A stretch of DNA of 60,304 bases, from the NCBI GenBank assembly GCA_010672165.1, contig JAAHHN010000011.1:1-60304 (forward strand), given 5' to 3'. Both the position numbers and the translations under genes were made by a program. This stretch comes from Spirulina sp. SIO3F2. Its GTDB lineage: Bacteria > Cyanobacteriota > Cyanobacteriia > Cyanobacteriales > Spirulinaceae. The notes beneath the pieces are model-generated. The model ran no database searches. It saw only the letters and a program-made list of their open reading frames with translations, and was not told where the DNA came from. Positions 18,563 to 27,962 of this stretch are shown here, piece after piece (position 1 is the stretch's first letter; the number at the start of each line of letters is the position of its first letter).

Positions 18563-18631
18563 GGAGGTGTAGTTGCCAGCTTGGCTGAATTTATTCAATC
18601 AATAAACCCAGGAGTTGTCAGCTACACCTCC
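18563..18631. repeat. Imperfect inverted repeat
   Basis: GGAGGTGTAGTTGCCAGC at the left is matched by the inverse of GTTGTCAGCTACACCTCC at the right (15/18), with a ~33-nt AT-rich loop. It could be a solo hairpin RNA, a transcription terminator or a very small mobile element. Confidence 0.5.
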
Positions 18632-18964
18632 CAGAACACGAGTGGTTGTGTTGGGTGATTGGTGATGACACTTATAGAATCGCTGTTTTGCTGGGGTCGT
18701 GACAAGATCAACTTAAAAGCGATCAAAGGTGAGCATATCTGAGCTTAAACTGATCTTGCAGACCATTCTAAAATTTGCTATGAAGATTTTTGCTAAATGC
18801 TCCGGGATAAATCTATCATGGGCTGAAATTCTTTAGGGGAGGGCTGCAAACCATCCCTTAGCCATTCGAATTCTTTTCAAAATTATTCAGAATGGATCTG
18901 GCATAATCGCCATTAGCGGCGCTAACGTCTGGAAATCCTCACTGTCATCCCTCACAACACCATT

Positions 18965-20557
18965 GTGGCTACCCTCAAAGCATCTCAACTTGGTATCGCC
19001 CGCATACAACAAGCACGGAAGGAACGCGGTTGGCGTTGGAATGAGGACGATGACACTTGTTTTATCCAGGCGAGCCAGATCCTGGAACCGAGTCGAAATT
19101 GGGATACGGGGGGTCCCTATGCCTATGGAGTGTCCTTGGGGACGTGGAAACGCTTTCTAGCGGGGAAGGTGCCCATTAGTGCCCGGACGTTTCAAGCCTA
19201 TTGCCAGATTTTGGGCTTGAATTGGCAAGAGGTGGTTGAACGCCGCAGTAGTCGCCTTGACCCCTCCCAGCAGGATTGGGATGAGGCGATCGATGTGACA
19301 ACCTTTTATGGTCGCACTACAGAATTACAGGAACTTGAGCAATGGATTGTGGGCGATCGCTGCCGTCTGGTGGTCATTTCGGGCATAGCGGGTCTGGGCA
19401 AAACCAATCTCTCAGTTAAGCTTGCCCGTCAACTCCAAGATCAGTTTACGTTTGTGTTGCGGCGATCGCTACGCCACGGCATTGCACTCCCTGATCTGCT
19501 GCATGAATGCATCACGTTTCTGGGTGAACAGCCTGATAATCCCCCACCCGACCCCTTGAGTTATCTCCTAGAGGTCTTACGAAACTATCGGTGTTTGCTA
19601 ATTTTGGACGATGTGGAAACAATTTTGCGCAGCGGGCAACTAGCTGGCCAATACCGTGAGGGGTATCAAGCCTACGGTGATTTGATTACCCGTCTGGGGC
19701 AAGAGCGTCATCAGAGTTGCGTGCTGCTCATTACCCGTGAAAAACCCAGGAACATCACCTCATTAGCTGGAGAAAGTGCACCAATTCGGGATTTTCAGCT
19801 TGGGGGTCTGGATGTAGAATCTGCCCAAAAAATTCTACAGATGAAAGGGGTTAATCCCCAGGCAAAGGGAACATTTGAGTTAATTCAGCTATATCGTGGT
19901 CATCCCCTTGCCCTCAAGTTGATGGCAACAACTATTCAAGATATTTTCGGGGGGGAAATTTATGAATTTCTCAACCAAAGTACGCTGGTTTTCGGGGATG
20001 TGATGCCGGGGATCTTTCATGATCAACTCCAACGCCTTTCACCCTTAGAACGGGCCATGATCAATTGGTTGGCCCTGGCGAATCATCCCGTGACATTGCA
20101 GGAGTTACGGCAATATCTTCGATTTATGGCCCCCTCAACCTCGGTGGTGGTAGCAACCCTGGAGTCGTTGAAGCGGCGATCGCTCCTAGAGATGCACCGA
20201 GCAGAACTCGGCGGGATTCAGTTTGGCCTTGAACCTGTTTTGATGAAATATGTCACGGGGCAACTCACTAATCAGTTTTACCAAGAAATTCTGACCTTCC
20301 TTGAAAATGGAGAGCTAGAGGCGATCGCTCTGTTGAAAACCCATTGTCTGGCTGAACTTTCCCCCCAAAAAAAATGGCTCCCCCGCCAGTGGTTACTGAC
20401 CAAGCTCACTGAACGCTTTACCTTTAGTTTTTCGCTGGCCACCAATCTCAGTGACCTTGTCCACACTGCTCAGCAACGCCTGGCCCAGACAACCGACCCG
20501 GAGTTGGGGTATTTATTGCTCAATTTACAGATCCTCGGTAAGGCATTGGCGGATTAG
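18965..20557 (+). CDS. NB-ARC (STAND) ATPase with N-terminal helix-turn-helix-like region
   Basis: Signal-transducing ATPase of the AP-ATPase class. The N-terminal ~95 residues (SLGTWKRFLAGKVPISARTF, then LGLNWQEVVE) match the cap found on many cyanobacterial NB-ARC proteins. The NB-ARC core has Walker A GIAGLGKT (140-147), Walker B LLILDDVE (211-218), a sensor-like LLITREKP and the GHPLALKL (GxPLA) motif, then a winged-helix region. Relatives usually continue into WD40 or TPR repeats; this one stops after ~530 residues with no sensor repeats. The start is GTG 18965 with weak initiation signals. No obvious partner gene. Confidence 0.82.
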   Translation: MATLKASQLGIARIQQARKERGWRWNEDDDTCFIQASQILEPSRNWDTGGPYAYGVSLGTWKRFLAGKVPISARTFQAYCQILGLNWQEVVERRSSRLDPSQQDWDEAIDVTTFYGRTTELQELEQWIVGDRCRLVVISGIAGLGKTNLSVKLARQLQDQFTFVLRRSLRHGIALPDLLHECITFLGEQPDNPPPDPLSYLLEVLRNYRCLLILDDVETILRSGQLAGQYREGYQAYGDLITRLGQERHQSCVLLITREKPRNITSLAGESAPIRDFQLGGLDVESAQKILQMKGVNPQAKGTFELIQLYRGHPLALKLMATTIQDIFGGEIYEFLNQSTLVFGDVMPGIFHDQLQRLSPLERAMINWLALANHPVTLQELRQYLRFMAPSTSVVVATLESLKRRSLLEMHRAELGGIQFGLEPVLMKYVTGQLTNQFYQEILTFLENGELEAIALLKTHCLAELSPQKKWLPRQWLLTKLTERFTFSFSLATNLSDLVHTAQQRLAQTTDPELGYLLLNLQILGKALAD

Positions 20558-20895
20558 CCTGAATTATTCATGAATATTGCCTCGTGTCACGGCGGAGTGA
20601 CACGCATCGTGTGCGGCTCTGCCGCCTCCAGATCACAGCAAACCTCGGAGCAATGAGAGGCAGAGCCTCCCAACCCGCATTATCAGGCAGAGTCCGGTAA
20701 CGAGCATTAAAATTAACCTACATTTCCTAAAAAACGTCTGGCCGTCTTGAAGCTAAAAGCAAGCGCATTCCTAAAACGATTAAAATTAAAAGGATGGTGG
20801 CCTCGAAGAGATATGTTTTTGTAGGCCAGACGAAGCAGCTCAACCCATCTACATTACCCAATCGCAACTGCGCAAACATCAACGAAAGAAAGACT
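20558..20895. repeat. 338-bp non-coding gap with palindromes
   Basis: It contains an 8-bp perfect hairpin CGTGTCAC-GGCGGA-GTGACACG (20583-20604), possibly the terminator of the ATPase gene. A GAGGC-AGA-GCCTC palindrome lies near 20661, and a perfect 9-bp inverted repeat CGTCTGGCC (20735-20743) / GGCCAGACG (20824-20832) encloses ~80 bp. The enclosed part reads on the reverse strand as a short hydrophobic peptide without a start codon. The promoter of vipp1 must lie in the right part. Confidence 0.5.
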
Positions 20896-21669
20896 ATGGG
20901 ACTATTTGATCGCCTTGGCCGTTTGGTTCGTGCGAACCTCAATGATATGGTCAGCAACGCCGAAGATCCAGAGAAGATCCTTGAGCAGGCGATTGAGGAC
21001 ATGAAAGAAGACTATGTCCAGCTCCGTCAGTCGGTAGCCCAAGCGATCGCGGCGAAAAAACGCACCGAACAGGAATACAACAACCACAATGCGGCTGTCG
21101 AAAAGTGGCAAAAGCGAGCACGGTTGGCTCTAGAGAATCACAATGAGGAGCTGGCCAAAGACGCACTTCAGCGTAAGCAGAATAGTGCCCAGAGCGCTAC
21201 TCAATTGAAGGCGCAGCTAGAGGTGCAAGACAAACAGGTTGAAAGCCTCAAAAACAATCTACGCCTCGTAGAAAATAAAATTGCTGAGGCTCAAGGCAAG
21301 AAGGATATTCTCAAGGCCCGCGCCAAAGCAGCCAAAGCCAACGAGCAGCTCCAAAGCACTGTTAGCTCGATGAATACGGGCAGTGCAATGGCCGCATTTG
21401 AGCGCATGGAAGAAAAAGTCCTCGAACTTGAAGCTCGCTCTCAAGCGGTTTATGAAATTGGTGGTAATGATCTAGAGAGTCAGTTTGCAGCTCTGGAGAG
21501 TGGCAGTGATATTGATGCAGAACTGGCGGCGATGAAGGCCGAAATGTTGGCGGGTTCTGCACCGCCCCAAGGCGCACTCCCCGCATCGGAGACCCCTGAA
21601 ACACAGCTCGAAACCAACGTTGTGGATGAGGAGCTAGAGGCACTGAAGCGAGAGATGGATCAGCTTTAA
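20896..21669 (+). CDS. vipp1: Vipp1/IM30 (PspA family) membrane-remodelling protein
   Basis: ESCRT-III-like protein that assembles rings and rods on membranes and maintains thylakoids. The 257 residues begin MGLFDRLGRLVRANLNDMVS (amphipathic helix 0). A long coiled coil (about residues 25-215) with the PspA core AEDPEKILEQAI follows. A C-terminal extension ends in VVDEELEALKREMDQL. The extension distinguishes Vipp1 from PspA. I start at the ATG 20896, since the open frame upstream adds 34 unrelated residues. Confidence 0.9.
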   Translation: MGLFDRLGRLVRANLNDMVSNAEDPEKILEQAIEDMKEDYVQLRQSVAQAIAAKKRTEQEYNNHNAAVEKWQKRARLALENHNEELAKDALQRKQNSAQSATQLKAQLEVQDKQVESLKNNLRLVENKIAEAQGKKDILKARAKAAKANEQLQSTVSSMNTGSAMAAFERMEEKVLELEARSQAVYEIGGNDLESQFAALESGSDIDAELAAMKAEMLAGSAPPQGALPASETPETQLETNVVDEELEALKREMDQL

Positions 21670-21794
21670 ACACTGTCCCAAGCTCTGCATCGATAGGTAT
21701 TGGGGCAGTTTGGCTTGTTCAAGCATAAGGCCCCAAAAACGCTCTCCATTGAATTGCAAACAAGGCATGAAATAGAAGTTTTATAGCTGCAATT

Positions 21795-24700
21795 TTACAA
21801 ATTACAAAGACGACGATCGCTGCTACTAACCGACGGATTTGTACTCAAATAGTCCTGGAGCCAAGCACAACCTTGATCAAGTAGAAAATACAAATCCAAA
21901 TTCCACAAGATGGCAGTGGTATCTGCGCTTGCTGACACCAACCATTGACCATCGGGACTAAAATCGAGCTGCCATACAGCATCACTATGGCCCTCAAATG
22001 TCGTGAGTAATGTCCCTTGAATCGTCCAGAGCTTAACCATACCGTCATCACTACCTGAGGCGAGGATTTGACCATCGGGGCTAAAGGCGATCGCCCGCAC
22101 CTTGCTCAGATGCCCCTGCAACACTTGCGCTGCCCGTTGCGTGAATTGATAACTTCGGGTTCGTCGCCAGAGCCGAATCGTACCATCGTTGCTGGCTGAC
22201 GCTAAGGTTTGACCATCCGGTGTCCAAATAACTTGATTAATCCGACTGCTATGGCCCCGCAACAACAGTGACTCGGTGGCAAAGCGATCGCCTTGGCGTT
22301 GCCAAATCCGGATGGTTTCATCCTCGCTACCACTGGCCAGCAAACGACCATCAGGACTAAACTGTGCTGTGGTCACGGCTGCTTGATGCCCGGTTAGGGA
22401 CTGACGGTGTTCTCCATCAACCTCCCGTAAGCGAACGGCTGAGCCCTGGTTGCCTGTTACTAACCAGCGACCGTCAGGACTAAGATCCACCCCCCAATCG
22501 CCCCGATAGGTCTGTTTAACTTTGCCCTTGAGGGTTTGAGCCTGCACCTGATGATTGATGCCAACAGAGAAAACCGCCTGATCGTCTGGATTAACTTGCA
22601 GGTCAAGCACCCCTGAGCCCTGGGGATAGAGGCGTCGTAAAAAGTGCCCTGTACGTTGCCAGAGGCGAATGTCGCCGGATTCCGTGCCAGTGACCAGTTG
22701 AGGCGTGTGGGGATGAAAGCGCACCGCTGTTACGGGACTCGTGTGGCGCAGACGTAAATGTTGAAGCCCCGTCAGATGCCAAATCCGAATCGAGGTGTCG
22801 GCGCTGACAGTCGCTAAAAACGGGGCATCTGGATGAAAGGCAACTTGAAAGGCGGCAGCGTTGTGGCCGGCGAGCGTTTTGAGCAATTGCCCGTCCGGCG
22901 TCCAGAGTTTGACAGTTTTATCGGTGCTGGTGGTGGCCACCTGCTGCCCATCGGTACTAAAGCGGACTGACAAAATGCGCTCACCATGAGCCTCCCAACG
23001 ATTGAGCAAACGACCACCCAGCGTCCAGCGTCGCACCACGCCTTCTTTGCCTGCGGTGAGGAGTGCTTTGCCATCGGGACTAAAACTGAGAGCATGAACC
23101 GTCTGCTCATGACCGGCTAGACGGGCACGGCGGCGGCCTTGGGCGTCCCAAAGCTGCACTGTACGACCGCCTGCGATCGCCAGGGTTTGGCCATCAGGAC
23201 TCCAAGTTACATCCTCTAACCAACCTTGGCCAGTGCGCCAGCGACGCTCAATTTCCCCGGTCTCGCCCCAAATAATGACCTCGCCATTCGTGGCCACTGA
23301 GGCAATTCGCTCCCCGCCAGGATGCCAAGCCACCCGATTGACCTTAGCAGTATGGCCCGTGAGAGTTGTCAACAGTTGACCATCTCGTTGCCAGAGCCGC
23401 AGGGTTTGATCATGGCTGGCGGTGACAAAGCGTTGTCCATTGGGATGCCAACTGACGCTGCGGACTGAGTCATGGTGGTCAGCCATGGTCTTCAGGAGTG
23501 TGCCATCAGTTTGCCAAAGACGAACGGTCTGGTCATCTCCTACTGAGACGAGATAGTTGCCATCGGGACTGTAGGCCGCATCAATTACACTGCGGCCATG
23601 GCCGTCAAGACGGTTAACTTCACGAATGCTGTAGACTGCTTGTTGAAGCGTTGCGATCGCCCGCATCCGGGTTTCGGGATTGATCTCACCCCGGGCATCA
23701 CGCACTTGATTTACGGCTTGAATACTTGCTAACAAAGCATCTAGCTCCTTTTTAGATGCGAGAAGTTGTTCCGCAGCCCCACTGAGCATACTGAGCTGAG
23801 TGCTCATCTGGCCCAGCACCGCCTGCCGCCATTGCCAGAGCGAAACCACTGCTAAAATTGAGGCTGAGACAAAACCCGTAATCAATAGCGTTTGTAGGCG
23901 CTGGCGCAATCGGTAGTCTCGGCGCGATCGCGCCAGGGACGCCTGAATATAAGCTTGTTCCGAATCTGTGAGCACAGCGGCATTGGCCGTCAGCCAATAT
24001 TGGGCTTCTTCTAGGGCGGCTCCGTGCAGCAGACGATTATCAGGGCAGTCATATTGTTGCCATTGGCTTAATTCGTGGCGAAGTCGCTCTTGCCAGACTC
24101 GAAAGCTGCGATCTTCCTCTAACCAGGTCTGGAGACGTGTCCAAGCTGTAATGAGAACTTCATGCACCAGTTCAACGGTTGTTTGATCCAGCACAATCAA
24201 CCGTTGATTGGCCAAATGATGTAAGAGGTCTTCAAACGTCGGGTCAAAGCTGGCGCGCTCGGCAAGACGACGCGTATCGGCACGAGCTGATCCCGGATGA
24301 ACCAATTGCACAAAAACATAACGTGCCTGTTGACGTTGTAGGAGCGCTAGTTCTGTATAGATGCGTTCGGCATAGGTTGCCAAGGCCGTTTCTACCCCAC
24401 CGATCACCTCATAGGCGCTGTGGGTGAGTTGTTGCTGGTGCTGATGTTCCCAAAGCAAAGTGAGGGTGAATTCGAGTAGGGGTAAATGACCTGGATTATC
24501 CCCCACCGCCGCTAAGAGGCGCTCGGTTAAACCCGGGGCGAGTTGAATCCCTTGTCGCTGGGCGGGTTGTTCAATGGCAGCACGCAACGCCAATGGCGCC
24601 ATCGGCCGGAGCAGCTCAGGGGGATAGGTGCAAAACACGGGGGCGAGCTGAGGGTCGGCTAAGACGGCTTCCAAAAAATCAGCTCGCAACGTCAGAATCA

Positions 24701-26372
24701 AGGGGGTCGTGTTCTGCACCCCAAAGCGCGATCGCGTTGAAGATAGGGCTTCGGTGTCTGGCAGAATAGTCAATAAAATCCGGAGAAATGCGGTTCGGGT
24801 GGCACGATCGCTACAAACGGTGTAAAGCTCCTCAAATTGATCCACAATTAATAGCAAGCGAGTCTGGGCTGTGGCTGCAAGGATTTGGGTTAGCAGTTGT
24901 CCCAAGGTCACTTGAGCGTTGAGCAACGCGGTTTGTAAAGTAGCCACTGTCCAATCAGTGGTGGATAGATGGGGAAGTAATACGCTCACCAATTGGGCCA
25001 ACGGTTGGGCAGTGGGTCGGAAAATCAGGGGTAGCGCCTCTGTGGCAAGGTGAGGTACTAACCCCGCAAGCACCAACGAGGATTTGCCACTCCCTGATGC
25101 TCCCAATAACGCTACAAACGGCTTCGTATAGACTGCATAGGCGAGTTTTTCAATGGTTTCCTCTCGACCACAAAAGACCGCTGCATCCTCAGGGGTGAAA
25201 TGGGCTAAACCCCGATAGGGACAAGGAGGCACAACGGTCGGTGCTTGGTAAAGATCCTGCCAGTAGAGGGTAGGGGTAAGGGAGCTGCTGGGATGACGTT
25301 GGCTCGGGTTTTGGAAAAGAACCGGTAACCAACTCGCACACGGATACTCAGCTTCGAGGGCTTGGAGTTGTTCCCGACCCTCACGCACAGCTATTGGCAG
25401 GGGTTGACCTTGACAAAAACTCTGTAAGAACCCTTTGAGAAAGGTCTGGGCGACCGGATCAGGCACCGGTTCGCGCATGATGATTGTATTGGGAATCGCC
25501 AAGGGTTCCATTTGGTGGGCCAGTCCTAACCCATCACAGGAGTTAAAAATAGCCACTTTCAGCCCCTGCTTCACGGCTTTTTTCAAAGCATGGGTTAGAT
25601 CCCCCAAATGCAACGTGTCCTGAGCATTAATGGTTAGATAGCCGCGATCGCCTGTTGGGTGGCTGCTGCTATGGCCAGAAAAACACAAAATATCCCAGCC
25701 TTGGGCATCCCATAGGGCGCTGTAGAGTTCTTGGCGCTCGGGTTCGACCAAAACCTGCACTTGGGCTTGGGGCAGCTGAGCCAGCAATTGGCGATCGCGT
25801 TCCACATCAATGCCCACCCCATGACCCAAAATCGCCAAAATCCGAACGTGTTGACGTGAACTTGTGAGGTTCTCGATCGCGTCATAGCTAGGTGCACTGA
25901 GGGCAGGCTCTGCGTTAGGATACCGTTCAAAGAAATCCCATAAATGCCAGGGCAATCGTCGTAACCAGGGGTTAGCTGTTTGGAGAATGCAGCAAATCTC
26001 TTGGTTCGGCTGGAGTTTCTCCAGCAGCTTTTCTCGCACTCCCCGAAAGCCCTCGTTGCGGAGCCATTGATTTAAACTTTGAGTGAGCACTTCCCCCGCA
26101 ACGATAAATTGACTGAGCAGTTCATCGGCATTTCCTTGGATAATGGCTTGCTTCGGTTCACCCAAGCGGCCAATTCCCCAGAGCGTTTCGTAGAGTGAAC
26201 GCCAATGTTGATAATCCGCAATGAGGCGATCGGCGGCTGGCAGTTGACCCTTCGCTCGGGTAATTGTTTCGCTCTCTGCCCCATCCAATTCCTGGGAAGC
26301 GATGCGGATCTCCAGGGTAATAAAAAGTCCAGCCTGGAGGTCGCCATCAAAGTCAAGCAGGACAAAAGCCAT
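21795..26372 (-). CDS. CHAT-nSTAND1-WD40 signalling protease, 1525 aa
   Basis: Three-part protein. A CHAT caspase-like domain (about 170-355) carries the catalytic dyad His234 (FSGHSS) and Cys279 (FNSCDGLG). An nSTAND1 NTPase (about 385-760) has PYRGL at its start, Walker A GASGSGKSS (424-432) and Walker B LLLIVDQFEELY (Asp511). After a transmembrane helix (828-846) come about 14 WD40 repeats (922-1505), enough for two seven-bladed propellers, and a C-terminal tail with the GCAWLQDYL motif common in such cyanobacterial proteins. In related STAND proteins the repeats sense a ligand and the NTPase activates the effector; here the likely effector is proteolysis. It sits alone, convergent with vipp1. 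Confidence 0.92.
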   Translation of the reverse strand: MAFVLLDFDGDLQAGLFITLEIRIASQELDGAESETITRAKGQLPAADRLIADYQHWRSLYETLWGIGRLGEPKQAIIQGNADELLSQFIVAGEVLTQSLNQWLRNEGFRGVREKLLEKLQPNQEICCILQTANPWLRRLPWHLWDFFERYPNAEPALSAPSYDAIENLTSSRQHVRILAILGHGVGIDVERDRQLLAQLPQAQVQVLVEPERQELYSALWDAQGWDILCFSGHSSSHPTGDRGYLTINAQDTLHLGDLTHALKKAVKQGLKVAIFNSCDGLGLAHQMEPLAIPNTIIMREPVPDPVAQTFLKGFLQSFCQGQPLPIAVREGREQLQALEAEYPCASWLPVLFQNPSQRHPSSSLTPTLYWQDLYQAPTVVPPCPYRGLAHFTPEDAAVFCGREETIEKLAYAVYTKPFVALLGASGSGKSSLVLAGLVPHLATEALPLIFRPTAQPLAQLVSVLLPHLSTTDWTVATLQTALLNAQVTLGQLLTQILAATAQTRLLLIVDQFEELYTVCSDRATRTAFLRILLTILPDTEALSSTRSRFGVQNTTPLILTLRADFLEAVLADPQLAPVFCTYPPELLRPMAPLALRAAIEQPAQRQGIQLAPGLTERLLAAVGDNPGHLPLLEFTLTLLWEHQHQQQLTHSAYEVIGGVETALATYAERIYTELALLQRQQARYVFVQLVHPGSARADTRRLAERASFDPTFEDLLHHLANQRLIVLDQTTVELVHEVLITAWTRLQTWLEEDRSFRVWQERLRHELSQWQQYDCPDNRLLHGAALEEAQYWLTANAAVLTDSEQAYIQASLARSRRDYRLRQRLQTLLITGFVSASILAVVSLWQWRQAVLGQMSTQLSMLSGAAEQLLASKKELDALLASIQAVNQVRDARGEINPETRMRAIATLQQAVYSIREVNRLDGHGRSVIDAAYSPDGNYLVSVGDDQTVRLWQTDGTLLKTMADHHDSVRSVSWHPNGQRFVTASHDQTLRLWQRDGQLLTTLTGHTAKVNRVAWHPGGERIASVATNGEVIIWGETGEIERRWRTGQGWLEDVTWSPDGQTLAIAGGRTVQLWDAQGRRRARLAGHEQTVHALSFSPDGKALLTAGKEGVVRRWTLGGRLLNRWEAHGERILSVRFSTDGQQVATTSTDKTVKLWTPDGQLLKTLAGHNAAAFQVAFHPDAPFLATVSADTSIRIWHLTGLQHLRLRHTSPVTAVRFHPHTPQLVTGTESGDIRLWQRTGHFLRRLYPQGSGVLDLQVNPDDQAVFSVGINHQVQAQTLKGKVKQTYRGDWGVDLSPDGRWLVTGNQGSAVRLREVDGEHRQSLTGHQAAVTTAQFSPDGRLLASGSEDETIRIWQRQGDRFATESLLLRGHSSRINQVIWTPDGQTLASASNDGTIRLWRRTRSYQFTQRAAQVLQGHLSKVRAIAFSPDGQILASGSDDGMVKLWTIQGTLLTTFEGHSDAVWQLDFSPDGQWLVSASADTTAILWNLDLYFLLDQGCAWLQDYLSTNPSVSSSDRRLCNL

Positions 26373-26498
26373 GGAGATGTGTACCCGAGTTGCTAGCGGG
26401 TTAGAGGTCTTTGTCAGTTATAGCTGAAATTTAGGATAGTGAACTGGGGGGGGCAGGTTTAGATCAAGATTGAGCCGTTTGCCGGGAGGGCGATCGCG

Positions 26499-26504
26499 TA
26501 TAAT
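26499..26504 (+). promoter_or_regulatory. Probable -10 element of psb28
   Basis: A perfect TATAAT 30 bp before the psb28 ATG, directly after a GCGATCGC-like site. The -35 is not clear (TTGAGC at 26470 is too far, TTGCCG at 26480 too close), so the call rests on the -10 hexamer. Confidence 0.4.
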
Positions 26505-26533
26505 TGTTGCAAAACATTAAGAAGCCTTAAAGC

Positions 26534-26884
26534 ATGACAGCTAAAATTCAATTTTCGCGTGGTGTTACTGAAGACACTGTTCCTGATATCCGAGTGACCC
26601 GGGCTCGTCGGGGAGAAAGTGGCACAGCAACCTTTACCTTTGAAGATCCTCAGATTCTAGCCGCTGATAACACTGCTGAAGTTACGGGCATGTATCTGAT
26701 TGATGAGGATGGAGAACTGCTAACCCGCGATGTCAAAGTTAAGTTCTACGACGGGAAAGCGCGAGTTGTCGAAGCCACCTTGATTATGCAGACTGCTGCT
26801 GAATGGCAACAGTTTTTGCGGTTTATGGAGCGGTATGCTGAAACAGCGGGTCTAGAATTGCAACGGAAGTCAGATGACGATTAA
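26534..26884 (+). CDS. psb28: Photosystem II assembly protein Psb28
   Basis: Binds the cytoplasmic side of photosystem II assembly intermediates (RC47) near CP47 and cytochrome b559 and protects them during assembly. The 116 residues match the family along their whole length: [39 protein letters not shown] and [21 protein letters not shown]. It is a single gene after the divergent CHAT-STAND gene and before an SDR-type gene 146 bp downstream. Confidence 0.96.
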   Translation: MTAKIQFSRGVTEDTVPDIRVTRARRGESGTATFTFEDPQILAADNTAEVTGMYLIDEDGELLTRDVKVKFYDGKARVVEATLIMQTAAEWQQFLRFMERYAETAGLELQRKSDDD

Positions 26885-27030
26885 ATTCAACTCTGCTTAC
26901 CATGGCAATTATGGAATTCTGTGAAGATACGAAGAATGGCAGGGGAGGAGCTTTAAGTTCTCCCCTAAGTTGGTCATCATAGTCATCCAAGTTCATGCGA
27001 GTAGAACCCTTTTGAGAGATAAGTAAACCA

Positions 27031-27693
27031 ATGAAAGCATTTGTTGCAGGGGCAACTGGGCGTACAGGTATCGAGATTGTCAAGCAGCTCCATGCCCAAG
27101 GGATTGAAGTGATGGCCTTGGTGCGATCGCGCACCAAGGCAACACCCCTCTTACCTGAAGGAGTTGAGGTTATTGTTGGCGATATACTTAACCCCAGAAG
27201 CTGGGAGGATCACCTCAAGAACTGTGATGTGCTCTTTTGTGCCACAGGGGCAACACCATCCTGGGATTTCACCCAACCCTACAAGGTGGATTATGAAGGC
27301 ACAAAGCTCCTCGTCGATCGCGCTAAGTCTCAAGGTCTCCGGCGGTTTATCCTCATTTCATCCCTCTGTGTTTCCCAGTTTTTCCATCCGCTCAATCTCT
27401 TTTGGTTGGTGCTGTTTTGGAAGCAGCAAGCAGAGAAGTACATTCAAGCTAGCGGCCTGACCTATACGATTGTGCGACCAGGGGGTCTGTTAAGCGAAGA
27501 CAACAGCGATCGCATTGTGCTCCAGAAAGCCGATACCCTCTTTGAGGGTCGGATTCCCCGCACGAAGGTGGCCGAAATTGCGATCGCGGCTCTTGATCAT
27601 GACAGTACGAATAATCAGATTATCGAGGCCGTTGCCACACCCGATGCACCAGAACAACCTTGGGCAGAGCGGTTTGCGGCAATTAGCAGCTAA
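27031..27693 (+). CDS. NAD(P)-binding atypical short-chain dehydrogenase (SDR_a5-like)
   Basis: Rossmann-fold protein of 220 residues with the dinucleotide motif VAGATGRTG (GxxGxxG, residues 6-14). A strand ending in VGDI precedes DVLFCATGA, and RFILISSLCVS is followed by the RPGGL segment. The canonical SDR Tyr-x-x-x-Lys is replaced by KQQAEKYIQASG. Close relatives in cyanobacteria and plastids are annotated NAD(P)H-binding or Tic62-like; activity unknown. It has a weak ribosome binding site (GAGAGAT) and no evident partner. Confidence 0.88.
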   Translation: MKAFVAGATGRTGIEIVKQLHAQGIEVMALVRSRTKATPLLPEGVEVIVGDILNPRSWEDHLKNCDVLFCATGATPSWDFTQPYKVDYEGTKLLVDRAKSQGLRRFILISSLCVSQFFHPLNLFWLVLFWKQQAEKYIQASGLTYTIVRPGGLLSEDNSDRIVLQKADTLFEGRIPRTKVAEIAIAALDHDSTNNQIIEAVATPDAPEQPWAERFAAISS

Positions 27694-27818
27694 ATTCGTA
27701 ATTCACCGCAATTAGCGGTTGGTAGACTGTGGCACAAACATCTTTGTCGTTAACGTGGAATGCACCAATGCCAAAGTCAGACAAAACCGATTGTCCACTT
27801 CTATATCGATTGGAACTT

Positions 27819-27950
27819 TAGGGCGTGTCGTCAATTAACATTAGAAGTCTGACAATACAAGGGATAGAACGCCCGACTCAAACAATAGGAAAAGGGGCTG
27901 TAAGTTAGTCATAGTAAGAGTTTGAAGTCTAATCGACGACAGCCCCTAAA
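27819..27950 (-). mobile_element. MITE-like element C, copy 2 (132 bp)
   Basis: Inverted ends TAGGGCGTGTCGTCAATTA and TAATCGACGACAGCCCCTA (16/19). The reverse complement aligns end to end with 9240-9370. It fills most of the gap between the SDR gene and the serine-hydrolase gene and ends 13 bp from the latter's stop. The rest of this 269-bp gap shows nothing. Confidence 0.8.
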
Positions 27951-27962
27951 CAAAACAGAAGG

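Larger units (their letters stand above)
18130..18964. other. Gene-poor 835-bp interval
   Basis: It holds a possible small secreted protein (18234-18380, reverse), an imperfect inverted repeat (18563-18631) and otherwise nothing I can assign. A short open stretch at 18131-18205 (reading SVKAQAIAMIFRATGDVSNYY) looks protein-like but has no start and no recognisable match. It may be the end of another gene destroyed by the insertions. Confidence 0.5.

Noticed and set aside
20727-21002. Reverse-strand frame containing a hydrophobic peptide (LFEATILLILIVLGMRLLLASRR) that might be a small membrane protein.
   Set aside because: The frame overlaps the vipp1 5' end antisense, the hydrophobic part has no suitable start codon or ribosome binding site, and it falls within an inverted repeat.
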